From: Macropodus opercularis | Lineage: Eukaryota > Chordata > Actinopteri > Anabantiformes > Osphronemidae | Length of the DNA: 64,000 nucleotides | NCBI GenBank assembly: GCA_030770545.1 | Contig: CM061100.1 | Span: 5,835,501-5,899,500 of the forward strand | Direction of reading: 5' to 3' | Shown: in pieces, positions 12,635 through 24,600 of the stretch | Layout: each line of letters begins with the position of its first letter | Numbering within the stretch: the stretch's first letter is position 1 | The notes under the pieces: model-generated | Database searches by the model: none | Told to the model about the DNA's origin: nothing | What the model saw: only the letters and a program-made list of their open reading frames with translations | Made by a program: the position numbers and the translations under genes

Positions 12635-15600
12635 CTACAGGAAGGAGGAGCAAAACAGTGAGAAAGGAAAGATAACACTGGATGAGCTGGAGGCTTATTT
12701 CGCTTTTACTCACCTCTTTACACGACTGAATGGCTATGTACTCTGCAAAGATCTTCTTGGCTTTTGAGGCCATCTTGGATTGCGACTTTATCTTCCTGTA
12801 TTCCTCGCACGCTAGCCAGAATTCCAGATTCTCCTCACTGAACTCTGTTCGCAGGAAAGCTCTGAACGCTGCCAGGCCATCTGAGGGAGAGCAGAGACAA
12901 GGAGGAGATGAGAATAAACAAGAGGAGAGTTGACTGGAGCGCCATGGCAACCTCGCCGCTCAGGAGTTTCAGTGCCCGAAATAGCCCGATAACCATGAGT
13001 CATGTGGTTGGAATAAAGTTAGACATAAAAAACCCGCTCAACGCTGCCGCACGCGTAAAAAGCCCTCGACATCCCTCTGGTGACCTCACCCCACTGACCC
13101 AATCCTTCCTTACTTTTCAGGACTACATCCAAGCATCACCCGCGCACATGCTGTTAATGAACAAAGAGGCGGTTGTTTCAGCGCAGCGGGAAAAGAGACT
13201 CATTCTGGCACTTTGAGCTTATGAGGTTTCGGTCGAGTTAATGATTTGAGGAAGAAGGCACTGAGAGGGAAGAATGGCAGGAAGCCGTGTACACCCACTG
13301 CTCCTGTCTGCACCTTTCCGTTCCCATGAATCACCCGCGTTGATAAGCCGAGCCAGCGCAGGCAGTCGTCTCTTACCTCATTCTGGCAGGAGCGAGGTAA
13401 GAGGAGGTGAGGAAGGCAATTAGAGAAGAGGGAATAGAGGCCCGCAAAGCTGAATGCAGAACAGATGTGACGCTGGCTTTACATCAGCTTTCTGCTTTGG
13501 AAAATTATGAGGGACTGTAGAAGATGAAGTGCGGGAAACAAAAATAGCAGCACACTTGCAGGTTGCCTCTTTAGTTATCCCCCCTCCCTTCTTCTCTCTA
13601 TGTAAAACGTGGCCCAGGAGCTTAGGGATTAGTTTAATTTGCTGCAAGCTGCTCAGGCTCTGCGGCTGTGTGTGTGTGTGTTTAGATTCACCTGCTATTA
13701 GACCGTTTGCTTAGATGTAGAGAGATGTATGGTTATCATAAAGTCAGAATAAAGAAAAAGAATGAATTATATGTAACTTACATTTGTGGGACAGCAGTTT
13801 GTCCAGTGAGTCTCCCCATTTGAGAGCGTCCTCCGGGCAGGGTCTGCAGATAAAAGCAGAGCGATTCTTTAACAAGCCCATCTCAGCCAGGTTTCTCATT
13901 GTGTGACCCATCCGCAGAACTTCGGAAGACGGGAAGGTGGAAGTGGATAATCCCTCTCCGCTCTAGTCTGTGTCTACGGCTCGTCCCTCACATTCGGTTC
14001 TGCCTTATGAATGGTTCCCACACGAGAGCCATGAGACATCCTGCCTCACTCTGGAGGGGACGTGGGCTTTTATATTCCCACTGAAGGCAACTCAGAAGGC
14101 AGGAGGGGCGGGACTTCGGCCAGCCAATGGGGGTGTGCTCTCAGGTTTAGAGCCCTCCTCCTCCCCCACTAGCGTCTGTCTGCCCCCTGCTGCCTTTCAT
14201 CCTTCCTGTTCCTGCTCTACACGTGCCTCTCTACTCATCGCTCCCTGTAGTCCACATCTGAGACGCTTTTTAACACTGCATGACGGTGTCCGAGTCACCT
14301 TTAAGTGAAATAATACTAAAAACTGTCATTTTGATATTTGCATGTGATGACAGAAATAGATAGGCTGGACTAAGCAAACTGTGTGTGTCGTTAATATGAC
14401 ATTCATTGCTGATAATTACGAGCATATTCGATTTGGTAATTATACTTCCCTCCCATAAATTACAAACCATTTGCTTTCCCTTCCTCGTGACGTTCACTAA
14501 CACATCCTCTCATTTCTTTTACTAATGTCGCACATCACATGCGCACTCCCCTCTCTCCCACTGCCCACATGTCTGACTTCCTAGACCAGTTCGCCCCCAG
14601 CTGTGGCGAGACCCGGAAAACAGCCTCGCACACGCTCACATGCGCATACCGCCAGGAAGTGGCCACTTACTTGACTGACTTCATAGATTTGTCTAGCTTG
14701 CTGGCTGGGTTGCTTCCTGGGGATTCGTTCCTCCTCCGCAAGAAAGCCAGACGATTCTTCATGTCTTTGGCCCTGGGTGAAAGAAAGATAGAGAAGAGAG
14801 GAAAGGGAAGAGTTGGAAAAAGAGAGGGGACAATGAAAGAATGAATGCATCAATGCGATAGGAGGTGATATTGGTAAGAGGTTGAGGCAGGACAAGGAGA
14901 AGATGTAAGGAATGAGAGGAAGTGGACAAAAAGAGAGAGAGATGGAAGTGTTGAGTCTCCATGTCCAAAGTCCAGAAGTGAAACAGTCCATTGCAATTGC
15001 CAGGTAAATTCAGCTTTGTAAATCCAATCCACGTGAAATCAAACCCACAAGAAAAGATGAAAATAAAAGTGTTCTATACATTTTCAGCCTTGTATGTTGA
15101 TATGACAGGACGGAATGGTTCCAAAAAGCAGCTGTTAGGCTCCTTCTCCTCGCTTCGTGTCAGCGTCTGTACCGTCAATCTAAAACCTCTAACGGTCTTT
15201 GCTGTAGATGTGTCCCTGGCAGGTTCCTTGGCCGGGACTGAGCAAATGTGGCAGAGGAGGAGAGAGACTCAATCCTCACTCCACTGTTTCATCACGCCAT
15301 TCTGCATGTGCCTAGAGGGGATGCTGAGAGGGAGCCGACCCAGGGCCGAAGCAACAGGGCACGGTGACCTCCTCGCTGCTCTTCTGCTTCCCTCCACCAG
15401 CATCCAAAATCCTCCACTTCACCTCGCTCACCTTTCCATCTTCATCTCACACACACATTTGCCACCTTAAGTATCAGACAAGGTAATACACCACCCCTCA
15501 GTCCTCGGGGGCTCTAAGAGAATTCTGCGCATTCCCATAATCCCACGGTACGCGTCCTGGCTTTTCCCGACCTGGAGCACGTGCTGTCTCATTGGGATGT

Positions 15601-18600
15601 GACCTCACTCAACACCCATTTCCTGAGTCCCTGCTTCTGATTTCCACAGAGGATTGACCGTCCTGCTAATAACGCAGCACGGAGGTGCGCGTGTGCTGGC
15701 CCTAATCACGGCAAGCTGTCCCGCTGCCAACCCAGCAGCCCCTGGAGAGCATGTGCACCCCAAATAAAGCAACACCTCTTCCAGTTATAGACACTTATCA
15801 TTCAAACATGCCAGAGGGAGAGTAGAAGAACAACTAGCACAATACTACGCGAATATTCCTGGATGAAAGACACCCACACACACATTTCAAGTAGCCGCCC
15901 GCACCTGGGCCACTGGCTTTAAGGGGCTGCAAAGGTCCCAGCATGCATCAGCGCGTGGAGGGAGAGAGGTCATTTTGACTGTAAGAGGTGTTTTAAATAT
16001 TGCTGATTGAACTTTTTTAATTGATTTGGGCCGTGCTGGACTAAGACTAAATAAAGTTACTAGACAAATAAAACAGTCCATTTTATTACGAAAGATCTGT
16101 TTCGCCTAAATTCTGTAAAGCTACCCAAATATTCCAGAGGTTACTGCTGGAGAAATGACGCGACGACCGACTGAAATAACAAAAAACGCCTCACAGAAGC
16201 AGACTGAGCCAGATGCTTCACTGCAGAACAGTTCTCCTTTTTATAGAAACAACAGGGTGCTTCAGTGCAAAAGAGCCTGAAGGACATTATCACCCAAATA
16301 AAAACTTGCTTGCTGTTAAATAAACTCATAACATCTGGGCAGGATTTAATAGATTGTTCTATTTTTAGTTTATACTCAAGGCAATTAGTTCTGGAGCTGG
16401 GCATGTGTTAGATGAGAGAGAGGGCCTCTGGCTTTTCGGTGCATTTTACAAGGGCTGGAAAATAGACAAAGGACACTTTCTTATTTATGTGTGGTTCCGT
16501 AAAAGCTAAGCTCGGGTGGGAAAAATGTGACAATGATGTCATAACAATAACTATGATGGAAAAATGTGTCTTTATACTGCCACCATGTGGATGTTGGTGG
16601 ATATCGCAGACTCGTACTCTCAGGTCTCCAGCGCTTACAGGGCATTACTGCAGACCTGATAACATTTTCATGAAACCTGTAACACGGCTGAGTCTGTGGG
16701 AGCTGTGTGTGAATGGGGTCCATGTAGACACGCTCATTGTCTGATGCACACGCCTACAGTCAAACCGTCTTGATGTTAATGACTCTCACTTTGACAACCT
16801 CTGTATTTAAAGCTGCTGTTGCTTCTCTGTTGCTAATAGCCTCCCAGCGTCACACACAGTTGATATATTACAGTAAATACACTTCGCTTTACGCGCAAGA
16901 CTGTAAAATTAGGATGGTATGGCAACAGCAGCATCTCGGTGTTTGCGGCACGTGTGTACACACACATTAGCGTCTGCTTTGGGATGGAGAGGCCCTTGTG
17001 ACGTACTTGAGCGAAGGTTTTAAGCGGCGCAATTATCTTCAGGTTTCCGTTCTTTATTCCCTCTTTGCTTGGCTCACATTAGATGCACTAATAGCACCCC
17101 ACTGGCTATTCCTGGAAAAATAGGCCGCACTCCCAGGGAAAGGCTCTGGAGCACATGGGGGAGCGCTGCAGACAGACATGCTGCAAATCTCAATGCGCTA
17201 CACGAGCACAAGCCAAATCCACTGTCCCACTTCATCATTTACAAAGTGCCCACCAGTTGTCAGGAATTAACACACAAACAGTCGGAGCAGAAACCCACGG
17301 TGACAAACAGCCGTGTTTTCATTTTGTCTGTCACTTTCTATTTACAGAAGGCTGCATGCCGGTGATGTGAAAACAGGACAAGTCACGCTAATAACACTAC
17401 GCAACTGTGTGAGCATGTTTGTGCATCTGTGTCAGTGCGAGTAGAAAAGGTCAAGGGTCGTTTCAGACTGGCTGCAACACTTGAAATAACATCAACACGA
17501 TCAGGGCTACGTGACCAAACTGTAAGTGACTGCCTTGTGTTTTCTTCGCGGACACCCCTTCCCTGCTACGCTACGAAGCACAGCTCCTCATAACGGAGCG
17601 TCTCTGTGTAATATTCCTCGAAGAACAACGAAAAGGGAATTGTCCTAAATTTTGTCCTTAAATATAACACCATCACATTCACGGAGCTCTATTTCTGAGC
17701 AAACTCACCTTCTTCTCCACAAAGACCACATGAGCAATCCTATTCCTGTAATCCGGGCTGCATATAATAAGAAAGAGGGCCAGCTTCAAGTCAGAACTTA
17801 AAGCTGCCTCCTCAAAATAGTTTGAGCTCTTTGGCCGTCACGAGGGATTCTGCTCTCACTGTGACTGTCAAATGAGAACCATGCGGGGGTCAGAACGCTT
17901 CCTAAACAGCTCTAGGGCTGATCCGGGAGACTACACTGCTCCCAGCCACGCTTCCCTCCCCCTCTAATGATCTGGTAACAAACACCCTACCATTCACTCT
18001 CACTTACCTTTCCAGGTACTTCTCTGAGAAATCCACCATAGTGTGAAACATGGGTGCCAGCCTCGACGCAGGTTCACTTGGTGTCTGTGGAAGTTTGACT
18101 GCATATGTACAGTAGGCTGTTAAGGGTGGCAGCGCTCAGGGCCCAGTTTGTTTGACAATCACATTCCTCTAACCCCCTAGAGGCTCTGGCGAAGCTTTAT
18201 ATAGTTGTAGGGGGCTGGGGAAGGCGGACCTGAGGTTCACCCAATCACCACACAGTGCTGCCTGGTCAGGATCTCAAGTTTTAAGGGTTAGTAAGTTCAA
18301 ATGACCCATTTCTGTGCATCTGTATTAACAGTGAGCAGTGGCGTCATAAACTGTAGGTCTGATAAGACTTGGAAACTGAAAAAGTTTACTTATTGCACCA
18401 GAGAAAAATAAAGTTTTTTCATCCCCGAGCCCAAAGACACATGAACATGTCAGTTTCGCTTTTAATGAGACCTGCCACTCATCCATCCATCGCGCATCAG
18501 GCATAGAATCACTCAGCATTATGACAACCCCAGGCTTCACCCATCAATACAGTAATGACTGTGTCTGGATTCTGTCTCTAGGTTTATACAGCATTAAACA

Positions 18601-21600
18601 CAGTACATACACACACAGTTCTTCTCCATCTGTTTCTATTCCCCGTCTCTATGAGTCGAAAGCAGACACCAGATCTAATCATATGAGGAACTGGATTCAA
18701 TATTTTCGATATGTACATGTCTGTTATGGTTGTAACAAACATTCAACTTCTGCTCATGCATCTTTTTTTTTTTATAAATGAGGATTCATCTGTCAAGAAT
18801 TTCACAATCCTTGAAGTGCTGCAGATTTATGGCTTTAAAACCACCAAGTGGGAAAACGTGCAGCGGTAAAAAGCAGTTTCTGCAGGAAGCAGAACACCTG
18901 CACAGAGTAAAACAAAAGGTGGTAATGAAGGGGCAGAGGCAGAAATGATGCAGACAATCCCCGGAAAACCAGCTGTGCTGAGAGCAGAAAGCAAAGCACG
19001 AGGAGCAAACTGCTCAAAAAGGAGACGAGGAAACGGGAGAATGAAGTGCTGAGACTAAAGCCAAAAGAATTAGAGGATGGGGAAATAATGTGCAGGAAGT
19101 CAACGAGCGGAGCGTCTTTGTTGTTCTAAATGATGCATGAGGGAGGAGAAAAACAATGTGTGCTGTGGAAAAGAGAGAGGAAGTTTCAAAAAGACAGATG
19201 TAAATACCACTTCCTGCCTGTACCACTATTACTGTAACATACTGTATTCTACTGTTCATATTAACATTGTGTATTAAGCCCTGTGATCGACTGGTGACCT
19301 GTCCAGAGAGAAGGACACACATTCAAGCCACTACTAAGACTTACAATGACAGCAGGAGAAGTAATGTTCAGTCCATCCAAAACATTTGACATATCTGACA
19401 ATGCAGGAATATTTAGAAAAGCAGTAATGCTACTACTGGACCCTCCTCAGCAACGATCACATGACCAAAGGTCAGAGGTTAGGCTCACATTTTATCTGTT
19501 GACTTGTGATGACACGTGGGATGTTGGTTGGGCATCTTCAGTCTTGCTTCATCCGCATCACTAAAGACGCTTTTTATGAAGCAAAAGGCAAAGGTGGCAG
19601 TCGAGTGTCTATAACCAATTACCATTCAGCTGGGACTGGTTTCTCAAACTGTCTCTTGTGTTGTCTGTCTGTTTTAATGAAGCAAACAAAGGCTTGAAGC
19701 TGTTTGCAACCGTGGACAAAAAGGCAGCCCTCTTGGGACTGTGGAATCTTAATCACTTAATCTTCTGGTTAACTAAACAGCACAAAACCCAGCTTGTGTG
19801 GGAGAAAGGGGAGCTATCAGGCCCAACAACAGTCGCTGTGAGTGGCTTTATTGTCCAACGGCGTGAAAGGTGCTTTCATGTTGACGAACAGGAGTGTGAA
19901 AAAGGCTCATTCAACAGCTGATGAATCTGTGGGGCGTCGATACACACATCTGATGCACTGAAGCACACCCAAACAAACACACGGCTCTTCTCACGCCACA
20001 GAGGATGCGAGATTCACATATGGTGACACACTCCTCAGCAGCACCCTGACAATTCACCTCTTAATGAAATGGATGTGCAGCGTCAAAGGACTCAGCAGCA
20101 ACCGTGCTTCTGCATTTGTGGGTCTGTGAACTGCACATGACTAAAATATGTCCATGTAACATGACTGCTTGAACTGATGGATGATGACACAAATTACTGT
20201 CCTGATACCGCAGTCAACCCCCCACGGGGTGCCCTAAAGCAAGGCATTATCAGCCACTGTTAGTCGGAACATAAGTACCAACATCCTTTCACAATAAAGG
20301 ACGTTAAATGAAAGTGTGAAATTTTTAACCTTTTACCACATACTTGCTGATTCAATTAGCATGAAAAGCTTGACTGTGTCTCATACTGGATGTGGTCTTC
20401 ATTGTATTTAACTTGTATAATTTCCAGTGCAACTTTTTGTTAAGTGAATTATTGTTATTCCACTTTCTAAACATGGTTTCACATGTCACTGGTCAGAGGT
20501 CCACGTGTTGAAAATGAGCAGATGGTCAAAGGGAACACGAGCACAGAAAAAAAAAACACACAAACAGACCAAAGTACTCACAGGTTCTTGGATTTCTTCT
20601 TCTTTGTCCCGTCAGGGCCGACCTCGCAGCTACAGGGGGATCCGGCGCTCAGCTGAGGGGAGAGGAAGGAGAGCACACACTGCATCATCCGCTCTCCACA
20701 CAGAAAGATGGTCCTGTAGACACATGCACCAACAGTGGCCGGCCTTCAATTGCTCCAAAAGGCTGCGACACCCGCGTCTCGCGAGCAAATAGTCCTCAGT
20801 GTGTCACTTGGACTGAGACTAGTCCAGTCTGTACACAGCCAGTCACCAAAATGATTAATCCATAGCAGCAGCAACGCTTTGAATCCCAAGGTAAGTCCTT
20901 CTGGGATGTATACTGCTGATTGAAACGAGGTTTGTGAGCAGTAGTTGGAACAAAAGAACAAATTACTGGGAATCTGTGAGAGAGTGTGAAAGACTACAGC
21001 TCTTGTTTGAAGTGTTGAGCCAAGACCCCGGTTTCGCATTACATTTTCTGCCAACCCACCATTTTGATTGGTTGGGAAAAAAAGGGGAAGTTGCTTCAGG
21101 GTGTGGATGGGGTCAATCGCTACTAATCTGATGGCCTGCCCCATTGTGTGTGTGAGAGGCTCTAAATAATGAGCCATTGTGTTACAGGAACACGCAGTGG
21201 AATCTGAGCTAGATACTGGCCACAGCCGCGTAGGTCTTTCAGTTTCAACCTTCAAAGTCAAAACTGCGTCTTACAAATTTAGAACATCTTCCCTTTTTTG
21301 TTGTGTTGTTGTGGCAGTTTCACTTCCAGTGGTTAAAGGTTCCCAAAGGTCACAGCAAAGCACTGGAAATATGCAAGCAGGCGACGCCTCTACCCCTAAT
21401 GTTAGGAAAAGAGCAAGGAAGAAAATGAACAATGGGAATACACGTTGATGTGCATGTATACAAACGTCTTTCTGTGCCCAATTGTACAGCACATCAACAG
21501 AGTCTGTGTGTGTAGATTGTGCACGTGAGACTATTATTGTGTTTAAATATTAAAGCTGAGGGTTTTGAGCAAACATTCCCTGCATTACACATCCATCTGC

Positions 21601-24600
21601 GTCGGGCCTTGCTCCGCGTGCCAGCTGCCCAGGGTAAAATCTTTTGTACTTTCACATTGTCATCAAACCAACTCGATGAATTAATGTAAAGCCAAACATA
21701 CACTTGGAAAAAAAGGCACCAGCTGGATATTACTAAGCAAATAAGAGATTTGTGTTGGATAATTACGTCTGTTAATAATACGGTGGCAACACAATGAGGT
21801 CAGCTGACTCCACACCGAGTCTGAGATATTACAGCAACAAGCTGTTGATTTCAGGAAGGTTGTATCAGAAATGCACCTTCTTTAATATCTTCAGTTATCT
21901 GTTAGAAGCACGGCAGTAAAACTTTCACTCAGCAGAACAGAGGTTTCTCCACCTGATCTGGCAGAAGCTGCAGTAAATCATCTATTGCTGCTACAAACTC
22001 AGTTCATATCCATTTGCAAGAGTTGGGATTAAGTCATTTGGTCTCGTGGGAGACGTCAGAAATCTCAGCGGGAACAGCACAACAGGAGAGTCCCCGTCCC
22101 CTACGGAGCTGTGAGGCAGGCTTTCCCCAGAAGCTACGCAGAACAACTGGAAGAGGACGCAGACGTTACCCTCTCCAGAGACATTTGTCCTGATGTAGCC
22201 CCCAAGACGGGATTATTCAGGGGTATCAGTAGAACAAATGATGTTGTGTAGCCGCTGGAGATCAGAGGAGGATTGTCTGCCTGTCAGGTCAGGCTTCGTT
22301 CAGCTAGCTGCCTGCATGTAACAGGATGCTTGTTCACGCTAGACGGGTACGTTCCAGCTGGATGAGATCCATATGGACACGCACAGAGGGAAATGTGGCT
22401 GATTTCTTGCAACAACTGGGATTTTTCATCTTTGCTCAACTCTTGGACCACATCTGTCGTCATGCCCGAAGGCCAACGCTGATGGCATCCAAACGGAAGA
22501 CGCACATCACTACCAACACTCGTTTGATCCCGTACTGAACTTTAACGGACAGTTTGCCTTTCATTCTCATTACGATGGTGACGGTGCAGGAGCACACAGA
22601 TTAAATTCCATCTGAGAGAGGTTATCACAGGCCTCAATAAATCACTGAATACCAGACCACACACTGAACACATCACAACGCAGCTTTGGCATCTGCATGC
22701 ATATATCGAAGCATTTTCACAACAAATAATAATAACAGAGCATAATTACACGTTTATTTTCACATTCATGTTGACTGAGGCACACACACACACACACACT
22801 CAGTCACACACACTCAGTCACACACACACACACACTCAGTCACACACACACACACTCAGTCTGCCTGGAAATGGTCACTGGAGCATAAAAAGTCTGAGCC
22901 CTTTCTAAAAATAACTCACTAACAGTGTGTTTGTGTCCGTGCTCACATGCCTCAACGAAGACAGTAAGACAACAGAGACCCCCCACGACGCAGTAGTCCC
23001 ACAACGCATGGGCCAGTAAGTGTCAGTGAAGACTGTAGGCTGTCGCAGGTAACCCGAGGTAAAGTTTGCTAGAAAACCACTGCACTCTTTGCAGAAAACA
23101 CCAACTATTTAGGTGCACAAGTTTACGCAAGGCAATGGAACTTGAAGCATCAAGAGTCAAGACAGAACGGTGTGTGTCTGTGTGTCTGGTCTAGTTAGAT
23201 AACTAATGAGCAGCGGAAACTGTCTCGACGAACTGTACGTTCTTCAGTCGCGCGCCGCACCAGCAAACACTGTGTGTAGGGACAACACGCTGAACAGCTC
23301 GGGAGTGTTCTTGACCCAGACTCTAAATCCTCCAAGGCCTAAAACCCCACAGACAAAGACACGAATCCTGGTCTTTGTGTGTTTTAAAATCTTCCCAGCA
23401 GTTGAGGGCTGCTTTGCTTCAGTCGAGCTCCACCAGGCTGCTTCCTTCCTTTTCACTTTCTGTTTTAGATTTTATTTGAAAACAAATGGACAAGCCGGTG
23501 TCTGAACATTGTTATCAGGACCCCGACAAGCGAGCGTTGCTTTTAGTGCATTAGGACTTGGCTTCCTGACATTGTCTGCCCATTTCAGACTGGAGCAGTG
23601 ACGTCTTGCAGCGTAGTGTTTTAAGCAGATCTGATGCTAATCATATAAAAATAAATATTGGATTACGCTATAATTATTGAAAACAGCATTATAAGCTCAT
23701 ATTTTCCCATTTAACAATAAATGTAGCTTTTGTTCATCTCAAAACATTTTATGAGGTGATGAATAAAAGAAAAAAGTCTATAATTAAATTTTTCATGTAA
23801 TAAAATATTGCCTAAATTAAATGTTACATTAAATGTATTCATTTAATAAAAGAAAAATATTTAACCAAAGTTTTGGGTTTCAGGACAAGGAAGCTATTAA
23901 CTTTACAAATAAAGGAGGAAATGATTTCCTTAAATTGTCTCCATGTGACCTGCCAAACCAGACTATTTTAAATCTGGATTTTGGTCATTCATTACCCAGA
24001 AAACGTGGTTGATAAGGAGTTAAGACACGAGCATCATGGATCAGTGAACCGTTTTGCATGTGTTGCTTTCGGTACCAAACTACAGTTTGTGCTGTGTTGC
24101 TCTGTGCTCTACTAGCAGACGATCAAGTGGCAGCTGACGACAGTAGGTTAATGAGGTACAGGATGAGTCACACACATTAATGTGAGTGTGAGGCAAACAG
24201 AGCAGACTGATTCATGCTTGCTAAAAAGTTTGTTATGAGAACTTTTCATAAAGTCACAAACTGATGTAAAATCATAAATAATAAATGAGGAAGAGATTTA
24301 AAAAAAGCCAAAACAGTGGTGGAGTTTTGATTATCTTAATTTCTCTTGTTTCTACTTCTGCCACCAAGAATATTTTCCAACTTCCTGCATAAAAAGGCAG
24401 TTTCTAAAAAGAATAAAGTTGAAACTGTAGCAGAGACGTTTTCACACACATACAGTACAATGGTACAGCCACAATAATGAGAAAGTAAATGAAATGAAAA
24501 TAAACTCAGCGTAGAACAGGAAACGGATTCATTCCTACCCCAGAATGGAAGCACATACAAAGGGGGCATTGTCTGCATGCGTGTGTGATTTTAATTTGCA

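Larger units (their letters stand above)
14773..20581 (-). other. rgs3: rgs3 intron holding the 18.2 kb internal promoter
   Basis: This is a 5.8 kb intron. Besides the alternative first exon (18008-18051) and its TATA and CCAAT elements I see no coding sequence; the ORFs here have no recognisable domain. A G-rich purine stretch runs from about 14780 to 14950. Confidence 0.75.

Noticed and set aside
20582..20629. An inner AG acceptor (CCCCCTGTAG) for rgs3 exon 8.
   Set aside because: It gives 48 nt in a phase that does not follow from the preceding exon. The acceptor at 20653 has a better pyrimidine tract, restores phase and adds LSAGSPCS, matching the mammalian linker length.
20746..21261. 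A 171-codon minus-strand ORF next to rgs3 exon 8.
   Set aside because: It has no recognisable domain, no conserved-looking motif and no fit to the rgs3 splice phases. An open frame of this length is plausible by chance in 64 kb.
22781..22860. Repeat-spacer pattern that could be mistaken for a CRISPR array.
   Set aside because: It is a CA microsatellite with a 6-8 bp recurring interruption in vertebrate DNA; there are no unique spacers.
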